Assembly (NCBI RefSeq): GCF_004168285.1
Contig: NZ_SEWF01000016.1
Location: forward strand, 1 to 64,000
DNA length: 64,000 bases
Source: Emticicia agri
GTDB lineage: Bacteria > Bacteroidota > Bacteroidia > Cytophagales > Spirosomataceae
Direction of reading: 5' to 3'
Part shown: positions 19,507 through 28,206 of the stretch, one piece after another
Numbering within the stretch: position 1 is the stretch's first letter
How the letters are laid out: the number at the start of each line of letters is the position of its first letter
Notes under the pieces: model-generated
Told to the model about the DNA's origin: nothing
Databases searched by the model: none
Seen by the model: the letters and a program-made list of their open reading frames with translations, nothing else
Made by a program: the position numbers and the translations under genes

Positions 19507-20052
19507 TTATTTGCCCTTATTTTTTGCGAATTCTGCTTTCAAAAGCACTTCTAACTCATCAAAATTATATTTAAGGGTAGATGAGGGGATATTGACCGGT
19601 GAACCGGAAATTTTATAATTGGCTTCTACGCCTTTCTTTGCGGCCGTGCTACCTTGCCTATTAATGTAGTCTTCCGGCTTACTAACCATGATTACCAGAA
19701 ATTTCTGGCTAAATACTTTGCTGGTTTTGATTTCTTTAATATCGCTCCAGGGAATATGCCCTGCCGGAACGCCCGTAGAATTGTCGGTAATACCTGTTTT
19801 ATCAATAATTAGTCCGGGGGCATTGTCAGCTAATTTTTTAGCCATCACAAAAGCAGCAAGCCCAAAAACTACAATAGACAAAATGCCTATACTTAAAACA
19901 ATAGTAGGGTTGCCCAGAAGACCGTTTTTAAATGATTCGGGTTTGGCAACAAACCATATACCAATGGCTACAAAAGCAATAGCACTTAGCAGTAAAAGAA
20001 TCAGTTTTTGTTTGCTTAGAGGTATTTCGATAGGATATTCAGTCGTTTTCAT
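19507..20052 (-). CDS. STM3941-like membrane protein
   Basis: About 181 residues from the ATG at 20052 (MKTTEYPIEIPLSKQKLILL). A longer frame from 20115 is possible, but its first 21 residues look non-coding. Two N-terminal membrane segments (about 18-38 and 52-75) precede a cytoplasmic PH-like domain with GLIIDKTGITDNSTGVPAGHIPW, which is the family's recognisable core. The function of the family is unknown. Confidence 0.8.
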   Translation of the reverse strand: MKTTEYPIEIPLSKQKLILLLLSAIAFVAIGIWFVAKPESFKNGLLGNPTIVLSIGILSIVVFGLAAFVMAKKLADNAPGLIIDKTGITDNSTGVPAGHIPWSDIKEIKTSKVFSQKFLVIMVSKPEDYINRQGSTAAKKGVEANYKISGSPVNIPSSTLKYNFDELEVLLKAEFAKNKGK

Positions 20053-20239
20053 AAAAGTTTTCTTTAGTGTTTCAGGTAACCGATTAAAATTAGCGCATAG
20101 GTTTCGGATATGCAAACGAAGGCCTATAAGACCTCAGAAAATTTTATTGAAGTACCTGTTTGATAGCGTATTCAAATAAATTTGCTCTACATCTGTAAAT
20201 CTGTTAGCTTTCGGGTGCAACCTCAATTATTATAAAATC

Positions 20240-20716
20240 ATGATTAACCAATACTTCAGAAGAATAGCTTTTTTGATAGTCATTATGACTATTGTAGCTG
20301 CATGCACAAAAGAGACTAAAACAGAAAATACCGATAAACTACCGCTTGTAGGAACATGGAAATTACTGTCAGGGACGCTCATTGAAAAGGGCGATACCAC
20401 TGTAACCGATTACACAAAGGGTTTATCTTTCATTAAAATCATTAACGATACGCATTTCAGCTTTACCAACCATGACCTGAATCATGGCAAAGATTCAACA
20501 ACTGCCGCTTTTTCGGCTGGGGCTGGTACCTATACCCTGAAAGATAATACTTATACCGAGCATCTGGAATATTGTAATGCCAGAGAATGGGAAGGGCATG
20601 ATTTTCCTTTTACTGTAGAAATCAAAAACGATACGCTAATACAAAGAGGTATTGAGAAAATAGAAAGCCAGGGCATAGAAAGGCTGAATATTGAAAAATA
20701 TGTGCGGGTGAAATAG
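20240..20716 (+). CDS. Lipocalin-like lipoprotein
   Basis: This 158-residue lipoprotein has the signal MINQYFRRIAFLIVIMTIVAAC with the lipobox VAAC at 19-22. The mature part starts a lipocalin-like domain, with LPLVGTWKLLSGTLIEKGDT as the typical G-x-W first strand. It probably binds a small hydrophobic ligand on the outer or inner membrane. A TAAATTTG -7 element lies at 20177-20184, about 55 bases upstream, but its -33 partner is poorly spaced. No operon partner. Confidence 0.78.
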   Translation: MINQYFRRIAFLIVIMTIVAACTKETKTENTDKLPLVGTWKLLSGTLIEKGDTTVTDYTKGLSFIKIINDTHFSFTNHDLNHGKDSTTAAFSAGAGTYTLKDNTYTEHLEYCNAREWEGHDFPFTVEIKNDTLIQRGIEKIESQGIERLNIEKYVRVK

Positions 20717-20878
20717 CATGCCTAATGGCATTGAAAGCCTTGAATCGCAGCAGCGACCTGCTCGAAGTCTTGATTAGTTGCACCCCAAAAAACTGTGTTT
20801 AAGTAAAGCTATAAATTTGCTAAAACTTTATTTGACACAGTTTAAAACCTATTTTCGAAAGCCAGATTAAGTACTAAC

Positions 20879-21163
20879 TCAATTCCATTTTTCACCGGAA
20901 ACTATCACGACAAGAAAAAACAACAAACATAATAAGGCAGGAACAGCTAAAAGCCCTGCTAAAATTTTTGCCAAAGACAGATTGCCTGCAGATTTCAGAG
21001 CCAGTGTGCCTAACAATAGTGCTGCCAATACAATTAATAATACAACCCACATACCTATATTAAAAGATGATACTGAACCATCTGATAAACCGATAAAGAA
21101 AAAATATAAAGCTATCAGAGCCACTATAGCATCAATCCCCCAGAAAATCCAGAATAAAGTCAT
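20879..21163 (-). CDS. Small membrane protein, unknown function
   Basis: A 94-residue protein with three predicted hydrophobic helices (about 4-25, 38-58, 66-90) and no motif I recognise. A second three-helix protein at 51420-51716 is similar in size and layout but not clearly in sequence. The frame is well separated from its neighbours and its hydrophobic periodicity argues for a real gene. Confidence 0.65.
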   Translation of the reverse strand: MTLFWIFWGIDAIVALIALYFFFIGLSDGSVSSFNIGMWVVLLIVLAALLLGTLALKSAGNLSLAKILAGLLAVPALLCLLFFLVVIVSGEKWN

Positions 21164-21370
21164 TTCAGATACAATTTAAATTTTACAATAAATCTGGCAG
21201 AAATAAGTCTTACTATCTAATTTAATGTATCCAACTGCCCTGTATTTCTATTGAATGGCCAAAAGAAAACCCTGAAATGTTCTCAACAAATCATTTCAGG
21301 GCATCTAAACCGAAGACACTTATTTTATTTGATATTCCTGCACGTAAATAAGTTGCGTTTCTTCAAAAAA

Positions 21371-22489
21371 TTATTCTTTACAATTGCCTATTTCTTTCAG
21401 TTTTACCACCACCCGGTTAAAAGTAACCTTTACTCTGGTACGGGTTCCGGCTTCGTCGCCGTCAGTATCGCCTACAAATGCAAATCTCTTAACGAGTTCT
21501 CCGCTCCCTTTTTCAAAAAAATCTTCAGCGTGGCCACTATCTATATAATTTGTACTGGTTTCTTTATCGCTTACAATTGTTAAAATTCTTCTTTTTGAGG
21601 GTGCTGTGTAAATAGTAAAAACACCCGAGCCATCAGCAGTTGACCAATCGCTCTTGGTTTCTCTGGCTCTCATATAAATTTTTGCTTTTATGGTATTATT
21701 GTCAACATAGATATTTACCCTTGCTGTAATGGCAGGTCCATGACCACCGTAGTCTCTGTCGCCACGGGTATGGGTAGGCATATAGGTAATTATATCCGGC
21801 GAGAAAGAGATTTCTTCTTCTTTACAGTCAGGAGTAACAGGTTGTGTAATGGCAATAGAAGACATCTGGCTATCCTTATATTCTAATACAAGTCTGCTAC
21901 TGGTTTCGTTTAACAAAACGCCATTGCTGCCCAAATTCAAAACCAGATGATAATGTGATAATCTGTTAATGGCGTGCGTAACATCAGTGCGTTGGTTGTC
22001 ATTCGTTATCAGGTATAATTTCAGCGGTTGATTGTCAAAATCGTAGCCAGAAATATCCACTTTGTTTCTTCGGTTAGGTGTCAGGTTCATATCAATGGCT
22101 GTTGGTATTACCTGACAAATGGCAGGATTCCGTTGTGGAATCGGTTTATTCAGTAACTCGGCCTTGATTCTCTGTAAAGCCTGCACCACCCTTGCTCCTA
22201 AAAAGTCTACATTACAACGGATCTCTGACCCTGCGGCAGCTATGGTCCTCGTAGCAAGGTTTTGCACTTCGTTACGTATTGTACTTTGGGCTTCATCAGT
22301 AAGGTTATCACTTAGTTCCTGCAAAGTAGCCTGCCATGACTCTGACTCATGTGTAATCTCATCAATGGCATCGTCTATCAGAGCAACTGTATTATTAGTA
22401 AGGTCCTGAGCTGTATCCTTTATAGTTTGTTTCAAACCGCAACCCACTATAAAAAATATGAGTAGAATACTGACAATTATTTTTTTCAT
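21371..22489 (-). CDS. Lipoprotein of unknown function
   Basis: This 372-residue lipoprotein starts MKKIIVSILLIFFIVGCGLK, with lipidated Cys17. Residues 20-110 form a long, polar, helical segment (DTAQDLTNNTVALIDDAIDE, then DEAQSTIRNEVQNLATRTIA). This is followed by a beta-rich region (about 120-370) with a DGDEAGTRTRVKVTFNRVVVKL tail. A membrane-tethered helical stalk with a beta head is a fair description. I do not recognise a family, and it has no close same-strand partner. Confidence 0.8.
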   Translation of the reverse strand: MKKIIVSILLIFFIVGCGLKQTIKDTAQDLTNNTVALIDDAIDEITHESESWQATLQELSDNLTDEAQSTIRNEVQNLATRTIAAAGSEIRCNVDFLGARVVQALQRIKAELLNKPIPQRNPAICQVIPTAIDMNLTPNRRNKVDISGYDFDNQPLKLYLITNDNQRTDVTHAINRLSHYHLVLNLGSNGVLLNETSSRLVLEYKDSQMSSIAITQPVTPDCKEEEISFSPDIITYMPTHTRGDRDYGGHGPAITARVNIYVDNNTIKAKIYMRARETKSDWSTADGSGVFTIYTAPSKRRILTIVSDKETSTNYIDSGHAEDFFEKGSGELVKRFAFVGDTDGDEAGTRTRVKVTFNRVVVKLKEIGNCKE

Positions 22490-22768
22490 ACCTAACGCGT
22501 TTATATTTTATGGTATAAATCAGCAGTATAGACAACAAAAATAGCATGATTAAACCAACGATAATAGAGGGAAAACCCTTATTTTGCCAAGTAAAAACAC
22601 TAAATTTCAGCTAATACGTGCGTAATTTAGCAGACAATTAGTAATTTTTAGAAAGGGTAAAACAGCTATTTTAATTTTTTTGTAATTTTTGGGGAAAAAA
22701 TTCCTCAAAAAAATATGGAACATAGTTTTTTTCTTCATTCAAAGAAATATGCTTAATCTTCTCAAAAT

Positions 22769-23164
22769 ATGGCACTTTACACACAAATTATCTGGCTCTT
22801 TGTATTAGCAATACCTGTTTCTTGTGTTGCATGGACTGTTACCCACGAAGAGATTTTCAGAGAACCAAGAGAATATTGCAAAAACCAAAGTGAAACCGCC
22901 AAAAGGCTAATCCAAAGGAAATTCTTTTATATTTTCACATGTGAATACTGCTTTAGCTTTTATGTAAGTATTCTTTTTATTATCATTACCGATTATCAGC
23001 TACTATTTACTGACTGGCGTGGTTACCTGATTGCTATTTTTTCTTTGGTATGGATAGCTAATATTTACATGAGTCTGTTTTTTAATATCCGAATCGGCAT
23101 TAAAAAAGAGGGTTTAGAAGCTAAAGTAAAAGAAAAAGAGTTAGACGAAATCAATAAGGCATAA
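22769..23164 (+). CDS. Membrane protein with a CxxC motif, unknown function
   Basis: A 131-residue protein with an N-terminal membrane helix (about 5-25), two central helices (about 50-72 and 84-105) and a basic/acidic C-terminal tail. FTCEYCFSFYVS near 56-67 places a CxxC at the start of a membrane segment. The pattern recalls DUF1360-like proteins, but I cannot confirm that. A strong hairpin terminator follows. Confidence 0.7.
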   Translation: MALYTQIIWLFVLAIPVSCVAWTVTHEEIFREPREYCKNQSETAKRLIQRKFFYIFTCEYCFSFYVSILFIIITDYQLLFTDWRGYLIAIFSLVWIANIYMSLFFNIRIGIKKEGLEAKVKEKELDEINKA

Positions 23165-23191
23165 TTAAATTAAAAATAGCTACTTTCTATA

Positions 23192-23228
23192 AAAAATAAA
23201 CCTTGCCGACCCGGCAAGGTTTATTTTT
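23192..23228. terminator. Bidirectional terminator
   Basis: A perfect 17-bp stem with a three-base loop (ACC) has A-rich and T-rich outer arms, so it can serve both the plus-strand membrane gene ending at 23164 and the minus-strand YciF-like gene ending at 23263. Confidence 0.9.
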
Positions 23229-23262
23229 GTATCAATTTTATGATAGCCTATCACTCAGGATT

Positions 23263-23790
23263 TTAATCCATGAGTGCCTCCATATAGATATAGGCTTCTG
23301 CCAGATCATTCAGTTTACGATTGGCCTGTATTTCTTCATCTAATGTCATCTGCAAAAGTTCTGCTGCATTTCCATGTCTCAAAATCTTTGCAATAGTTCT
23401 TAGCGTACCATACGAAGCAATTTCATAGTGTTCTACTTTCTGGGATGCAAAAATTAATCCCCAGTCTCGTACAGTACTATACTCTTCTGTCGAATCAATT
23501 ATTTCATTGCATTCGTTTAACAGGCCTATCATGGCCATACATTTTTTAGTTTTAACAGGCTCACCAATCATTTTAAATACTCTTTCAAGCCTGTTTATAT
23601 GTGTTTGCGTCTCTGTCAAATGGGTTTCAAAAACTACCTGCAAGTCCTCTGATGTAGCCGACCTGGCTAATTTGGGCAACGATTTCACCAATTTTCTTTC
23701 TGCCCAAAGCATATCTCTCAAACCGTTTATAAGTAGTTTTCTTAGTTTAGCCCCATTATGTTTAACATTCTCTGTGATGTGATTTTTCAT
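23263..23790 (-). CDS. YciF/DUF892-family ferritin-like protein
   Basis: This 175-residue all-helical protein belongs to the DUF892 family, whose members are stress-induced and carry a ferritin-like four-helix bundle. Typical segments are FINGLRDMLWAERKLVKSLP-like near 20-42, HLTETQTHINRLERVF, KVEHYEIASYGTL and LLQMTLDEEIQANRKL. The Glu/His residues in ETQTH, EHYEIA and DEE are plausible di-iron ligands. Many homologues are induced by osmotic or oxidative stress; regulation here is not visible. Confidence 0.9.
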   Translation of the reverse strand: MKNHITENVKHNGAKLRKLLINGLRDMLWAERKLVKSLPKLARSATSEDLQVVFETHLTETQTHINRLERVFKMIGEPVKTKKCMAMIGLLNECNEIIDSTEEYSTVRDWGLIFASQKVEHYEIASYGTLRTIAKILRHGNAAELLQMTLDEEIQANRKLNDLAEAYIYMEALMD

Positions 23791-23990
23791 GGCTAACTTA
23801 TTTTAAAAGTTAAATGGATTTAATAATCCCATAAAAAATTTATACCAGTAGATAACTATACGAAATTGGGTAATTATTAATATACGCAGAGTTTATTTGC
23901 AAGGTTTTCTTTTGGGTAGATGCCATACAGGCTTATGTTTTTCATAAAAGTAGTATTTATTATAAGGTAATTATTTCTGATGGTCTGAGA

Positions 23991-25127
23991 CTATCTGGTC
24001 TTTTCAATCTCTTTCATAGCTTCCAGCACCGTTTCGTCATACGATTTATATTGCCCTGCGTCATATTTCCTTAGTTCTATCAGAATAGTTGGAATATATC
24101 TGAATTGTCTTTCTTCGACATATTGTTCCAGTAGGTTTTCAGCACCCAATTTATCGCCTAATTTTTCTGCTATAATAATCTCTCCTGCCCTCACAAAATG
24201 CTCATATAAACTCGCTCGCCAGGTATTATAACCCTGGTCAGACATCGCTAATCTCATGGGTTCCAACAATAGTTCTGTATCTGTTATTATTTTTTCCGGC
24301 AGTTTATCTATACTTGGGTTTACAAACGAATGGCCAAATTCGTGTACACTCAGTTCTCTTAATCGTTGTTTATCTGTGAATCCCATTTTCAACTCATCAG
24401 TATTTAAAAACTGCTGAAAATCAATTCCTCCAAATACATTAAAAATATGCGTTTTTCCAGCAGAAGAATACCTTGCTCCAAAACCCATTCCTTTGGGTAT
24501 AGTAAGGCTCGGCACTAAAGTGTAAGTTTCAAAGCTATTTTTATAAAATTCTTCCATCTTACTGATAAAGTCTGTCTGGGGAAGTCCGCTTCTTACTTCT
24601 TCAAGCGCTTTATCGTAATATGCTTTCGAATCAATCAGGTATTGATTGAAATTGATTTGGGTATAAAAAGAATTAAGTCCGCCTAAAAAAATAGTTACAT
24701 TCTCTTTGGCCTCTTTCAGATTTCTGGTTTTAGAAAAATTGATATAATACGATTCAGCAATGGCATCTGTGAGTCTGGCATTCGGAAAATCTTCTACCTG
24801 TACCAACAAGGCAATGATGTAGTCTAACCACAGATGGTCGGCTACTGTAAAGCTATTGAGCAGGCTTTCGTTAGCCGCAAACTTTTTATATTTTTCATAA
24901 ATAAAGTATCCGTAGTTATGCCAGTCTTTTTTAGGTATTTTTTTGCTGTCTATAGTAATTGTTTTAGTCTCAATATCTACTCCCTCAAAACCAATAAAGT
25001 AGGCTAAACCCAAGAGTTCAACATTTTTATTGATAGCAATGGTAAGTTTTTTGTTGGGTGGGGCGTTGTAGGCAAATGAATGACTAACCCAGAAAGTGCA
25101 AAGTATGGATACAATAGCTTTTTTCAT
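23991..25127 (-). CDS. DUF4932-family exported protein with an HExxH zinc-protease motif
   Basis: The 378-residue protein has a signal peptide (about 1-19, MKKAIVSILCTFWVSHSFA). It is a Bacteroidota DUF4932-type protein. LSVHEFGHSFVNP near 263-275 holds an HExxH motif with a downstream Glu-rich helix (TDTELLLEPM), so a periplasmic zinc metallopeptidase is plausible. No experimental function is known to me. It lies 125 bases downstream of the secreted DinB gene on the same strand and may share its transcript. Confidence 0.82.
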   Translation of the reverse strand: MKKAIVSILCTFWVSHSFAYNAPPNKKLTIAINKNVELLGLAYFIGFEGVDIETKTITIDSKKIPKKDWHNYGYFIYEKYKKFAANESLLNSFTVADHLWLDYIIALLVQVEDFPNARLTDAIAESYYINFSKTRNLKEAKENVTIFLGGLNSFYTQINFNQYLIDSKAYYDKALEEVRSGLPQTDFISKMEEFYKNSFETYTLVPSLTIPKGMGFGARYSSAGKTHIFNVFGGIDFQQFLNTDELKMGFTDKQRLRELSVHEFGHSFVNPSIDKLPEKIITDTELLLEPMRLAMSDQGYNTWRASLYEHFVRAGEIIIAEKLGDKLGAENLLEQYVEERQFRYIPTILIELRKYDAGQYKSYDETVLEAMKEIEKTR

Positions 25128-25252
25128 TAGTATATTTTGTTAGTAACCGGATATTTGCCAAATCTATACAATTTGTTCTGATAATACAGATGCCTTTATC
25201 GTACGCTATAAATAACTCAGGTAAAAAAGTTATCAGTCAGGAAAACAGCCTG

Positions 25253-25855
25253 TTATTTCGGAAAACCCGGATTGTTTTTTATTTTCTGAATCTGACGAAG
25301 ATGCCTGTCTGTATGCCCGAAATGAACAACCATCAAGGCATGAATACTTCTTCTTTTCTCATCTCCCCAACGAAAAGTATAATGCGCTTTCAGGTCATAA
25401 GTAGTGCCCTTTACAAACTGAATGATATTTTCCCGGCCAAAAAGAAAAAATTTGAGGTTATCTTCTCCTTTCATCAAGCCCAAAGGTTCAGCATTTCTTT
25501 CAGCCTTATGCGGATTAGGATCTCCCATCCAACTTAAATAGACACTATCAGGTTTAGCAGTAGCATTGAGTTCAGGTTCGGGCTTAGAACTAAGCATAAT
25601 GTCAGCCTCTTGTTCAAATATCCTTTCATACAAACCTAAATGCTCTAATACCTGTCCGATAGACCATTTATCGGGTGTTTCTTTAAACGCCCACTGAGCC
25701 AATGTCAGATTTTTCGTTTCTGCAATTATTTCTGTTTTGGTACGCTCTAAATTATCAAGCAGATACTTCCGGTCCTGCTCTGTCCAGAGTCTGGTCGTTT
25801 GTGCATAGGAAGTAGTATATAACAGAAAAAATAAAATAGATAAAACTTTATTCAT
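25253..25855 (-). CDS. Exported DinB-family protein
   Basis: A 200-residue DinB/YfiT-like four-helix protein. The fold-typical segments are KYLLDNLERTKTEIIAET, WSIGQVLEHLGLYERI with the first metal-ligand His, and LMVVHFGHTDRHLRQIQKI with the other two. Unlike most DinB proteins, which are cytosolic thiol S-transferases or stress proteins, it begins with MNKVLSILFFLLYTTSYAQT, a clear signal peptide. Export to the periplasm is inferred. A second, cytosolic DinB lies at 42832-43353. Confidence 0.85.
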   Translation of the reverse strand: MNKVLSILFFLLYTTSYAQTTRLWTEQDRKYLLDNLERTKTEIIAETKNLTLAQWAFKETPDKWSIGQVLEHLGLYERIFEQEADIMLSSKPEPELNATAKPDSVYLSWMGDPNPHKAERNAEPLGLMKGEDNLKFFLFGRENIIQFVKGTTYDLKAHYTFRWGDEKRRSIHALMVVHFGHTDRHLRQIQKIKNNPGFPK

Positions 25856-26011
25856 GCTGGTGTTTATAGTTAAAGGTTTTAAGTTATTGAAAGTTAATCG
25901 GTATTTGGTAAAATTAATATTGACACCACCTAATTATTCGAGTAAATTCTAAATAAGTGATTATGTTAGATAATTTTTCTAAATTTATGGTATATATCAT
26001 CATTATTTTAA

Positions 26012-26529
26012 ATGAAAGGAATAGATATCGAAATAGATAAACTAACCAACTCTATTGAAAATACTATATCAGGTGAAGTATTCGCTACTTTAATTTTATC
26101 ATTCAAAAAAAGAGAAAAAGGGTTTTCAGCAAATAAATGGGTATTTAACTGGAATAAGGAGTTAGCATTTTCAGAAAGAGAAATATATAAGTTAGTTACA
26201 GAAGAAAATCCAGGAGTCATTCATGGACTAATTTCGATAGAAAAAAGAGCGATCATGTTTTTATGCACCTTATAGAAAATTCCTTCTTTAATAAGGGTGC
26301 TGAAAAATTATATGCAGGAGTAGCTGGAAATTTAATTGCCTTTGCTTGTAAAAAATCACTTGAATTGGGATTCGAAGGCATTGTTTCATTTATTTCGAAA
26401 ACGAGATTAATTCACTATTATGAAAAAACATTAGGTGCAAAACAATTTAAGGGAAATTATATGTTTATAGATACCCCAGAGGCAGTTACTTTAATTAAAA
26501 AATACTTTAAAGATGAAAACAAAAATTAA
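26012..26529 (+). pseudogene. GNAT-like acetyltransferase split by a one-base frameshift
   Basis: The first frame (from ATG 26012) ends at 26275 and a second begins at 26263. Adding one A to the run at 26241-26246 joins them through ISIEKKSDHVFMHLIE into about 172 residues. The second half (LYAGVAGNLIAFACKKSLEL, then ISKTRLIHYYEKTLGAKQF) looks like the acetyl-CoA-binding and C-terminal part of a GNAT fold. The region is markedly AT-rich compared with its neighbours. The 3' end overlaps the start of a 54-residue gene. It may be a broken gene, a sequencing error, or slippage-dependent; the coherent second half argues for recent damage or error. Confidence 0.62.
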
Positions 26530-26677
26530 TTTTAAAATTTTAGACCATTCAGATATAGAATTTAGTGGCACTGTACCTTTAGAAGAAGAACAAAAAGCAT
26601 TTAGTATTTTTTTGGCCAAACGAAAAAAATCTAAATCAAAGGGTTTATCTATAAATACTGTAAGACAAAATCCCTAA
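26513..26677 (+). CDS. Small 54-residue protein overlapping the GNAT-like gene
   Basis: The ATG at 26513 lies inside the last codons of the upstream GNAT-like gene, an overlap of 17 bases that indicates translational coupling. The protein reads MKTKINFKILDHSDIEFSGT, then an acidic patch (LEEEQKAF) and a basic, Lys/Ser-rich stretch (AKRKKSKSKG). It is small, charged and without a membrane segment. An antitoxin or partner role is conceivable from the tight pairing, but nothing in the sequence proves it. I do not recognise the family. Confidence 0.5.
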   Translation: MKTKINFKILDHSDIEFSGTVPLEEEQKAFSIFLAKRKKSKSKGLSINTVRQNP

Positions 26678-26732
26678 TTCGTAATTTTACTTATATTGGT
26701 ATTTATCGGTAAAAATTACTTATTAGTCTATC

Positions 26733-26835
26733 TTAACGTTTAGTTTATTTTTCAAGTGGACAACAGACTTATTTTGATAATTTCTATCAAAAATACTATT
26801 TGCAACTTCTTCTTCATGCTTAAAGTCACTTTTAC
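26733..26835 (-). pseudogene. Possible remnant of a gene 3' end
   Basis: Directly after the minus-strand lipoprotein stop, another frame reads KSDFKHEEEVANSIFDRNYQ, then NKSVVHLKNKR and stop. It has no start codon and protein-like composition. It may be a decayed C-terminus or chance. Low support. Confidence 0.2.
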
Positions 26836-27281
26836 CTCGCCCGCATGGCATCAGTATCTGTAAATACATACTCTACGCCTCCACAACTTCTGTTAAGCAT
26901 ACTATTTTGGTATCTCGAATAGGCTTTAGGGTTAAAAAAACTCCGGGCGTCCTGCTGACAGTTAATTTCTCCGTTCAATATTTCACATTGCTTTACATCA
27001 ATAATTTTTTTGCCATTGCCTAAGATAACCACCACAGAATCGCCATCTTGCGGAAAACTCCCTAAAGGCATTTCATCAGTCCAGAAACTAAAATCAATGG
27101 TATTCTGATCTTTTACTTCTACCATTTTTATTTTTCCGCCAGAGCGGCTTCCCCATCCAAATTGCACAGGCTCACTTGATTTGTTGGTGAAACTCACATA
27201 ATATAAACACGTTTTAGGACCTATACAGGCGTTTAAAAGAAAAGCACTACTTGCTAATAAAATTACAGCCTTGGTTTTCAT
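26832..27281 (-). CDS. Small lipoprotein, unknown function
   Basis: A 149-residue lipoprotein with signal MKTKAVILLASSAFLLNAC; the lipobox is LNAC with Cys at 19. The mature part has four further cysteines (near 24, 105, 113 and 138), which may form disulphides, and a short beta-rich domain (FTNKSSEPVQFGWGSRSGGK). I do not recognise a family. Confidence 0.72.
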   Translation of the reverse strand: MKTKAVILLASSAFLLNACIGPKTCLYYVSFTNKSSEPVQFGWGSRSGGKIKMVEVKDQNTIDFSFWTDEMPLGSFPQDGDSVVVILGNGKKIIDVKQCEILNGEINCQQDARSFFNPKAYSRYQNSMLNRSCGGVEYVFTDTDAMRAR

Positions 27282-27814
27282 ATAAGCACTTCTTTAAGTA
27301 TTTTCTACTATTAGTTATTAAACTATATCTGATACAGTTTGTTTCATAAAACTGATAATCCCGCTATGAAACTTCAGAATAAAATCCTGCAAAATCATAC
27401 CCGCCAAAATACAGTTAGAAAAAAGCCCATTTTGTAGCAGAATATCAACAGATAAAATAATGATGAGGAAGAATAAACACACGTATAATAGTAGCTCTTC
27501 GGAAGCATTGTGTTTTTGGAAAACAAGCGCTATTTAATAGTTTTTTTGTGTAAAAACAATTAATTAAACGTTCAGAAGTAGTTTTGGTATAGTTTTTTAT
27601 AGATTATTAATAAGGCTATTTGTTTGTTCAAAATGCCTTGTGATAAATCTGATAAAAAACAAAAACGCGATAAAGCTTATCACACAATTAAACAAATAAA
27701 GTCATGGAACCAGTTAATATCGAACATAGATTCTATATTTTAAAAACCGACCAATTCGTATTTTATTATTCAATTATGGCAAGTGCTGAATCGCGTTTTT
27801 GCTGGTATCAGTTA
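27282..27814. other. Intergenic region of about 530 bases, no convincing gene
   Basis: AT-rich stretch. It contains an inverted repeat TGTGATAA (27639-27646) / TTATCACA (27677-27684) with a 30-base spacer and a short inner hairpin. It also has a TAGTTTTG -7-like element (27579-27586) without a well-placed -33 element. A 42-codon frame starting at 27704 is present but unsupported. Confidence 0.4.
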
Positions 27815-28030
27815 CTAAAGCCTGTTGTCTGAACGGGCTCCGGTTGTTTTGGCATTCGTATCTGATTTTAACCCTCTTGTGCGTGTTACACTACCGGGAT
27901 TATTAATAGTTGCCTCTGAGCTTCTGTTACCTGCATACTCTTTCCCTTGTGTTCCCGAGAAATCATCATTTGTGGCATTAGAATACACATCCTTGGTATT
28001 CTTCTTTGTTTTTTTGTGTGTAGTTTCCAT
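27815..28030 (-). CDS. Small hydrophilic protein, unknown function
   Basis: From ATG 28030 the frame encodes 71 residues starting METTHKKTKKNTKDVYSNAT. It is rich in Lys, Thr, Asn, Gly and Ser, with no hydrophobic core, and is likely disordered. An upstream in-frame start at 28042 adds MIKI. Composition resembles small Bacteroidota stress-type hydrophilic proteins, but no motif is diagnostic. It could be spurious. Confidence 0.4.
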   Translation of the reverse strand: METTHKKTKKNTKDVYSNATNDDFSGTQGKEYAGNRSSEATINNPGSVTRTRGLKSDTNAKTTGARSDNRL

Positions 28031-28206
28031 AATTTTAATCAATTGTGTTGATAAATCATTTTTCTGCCAGTAATAGCAAAAACTCTATGCCAACTGTAGA
28101 AACCAACCATTGATAAACAAGAATTTTCAGTTATGCACTCACACCAAGAGAAAATTCGTCAAGAAGAAAATAATCATTCCGCCAAAAATCAATGTATCCT
28201 TAAACC

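Noticed and set aside
27704-27832. A 42-codon plus-strand frame starting MEPVNIEHRFY
   Set aside because: No promoter or homologue that I can recognise, overlaps the end of another small gene, and is too short to be trusted on sequence alone.
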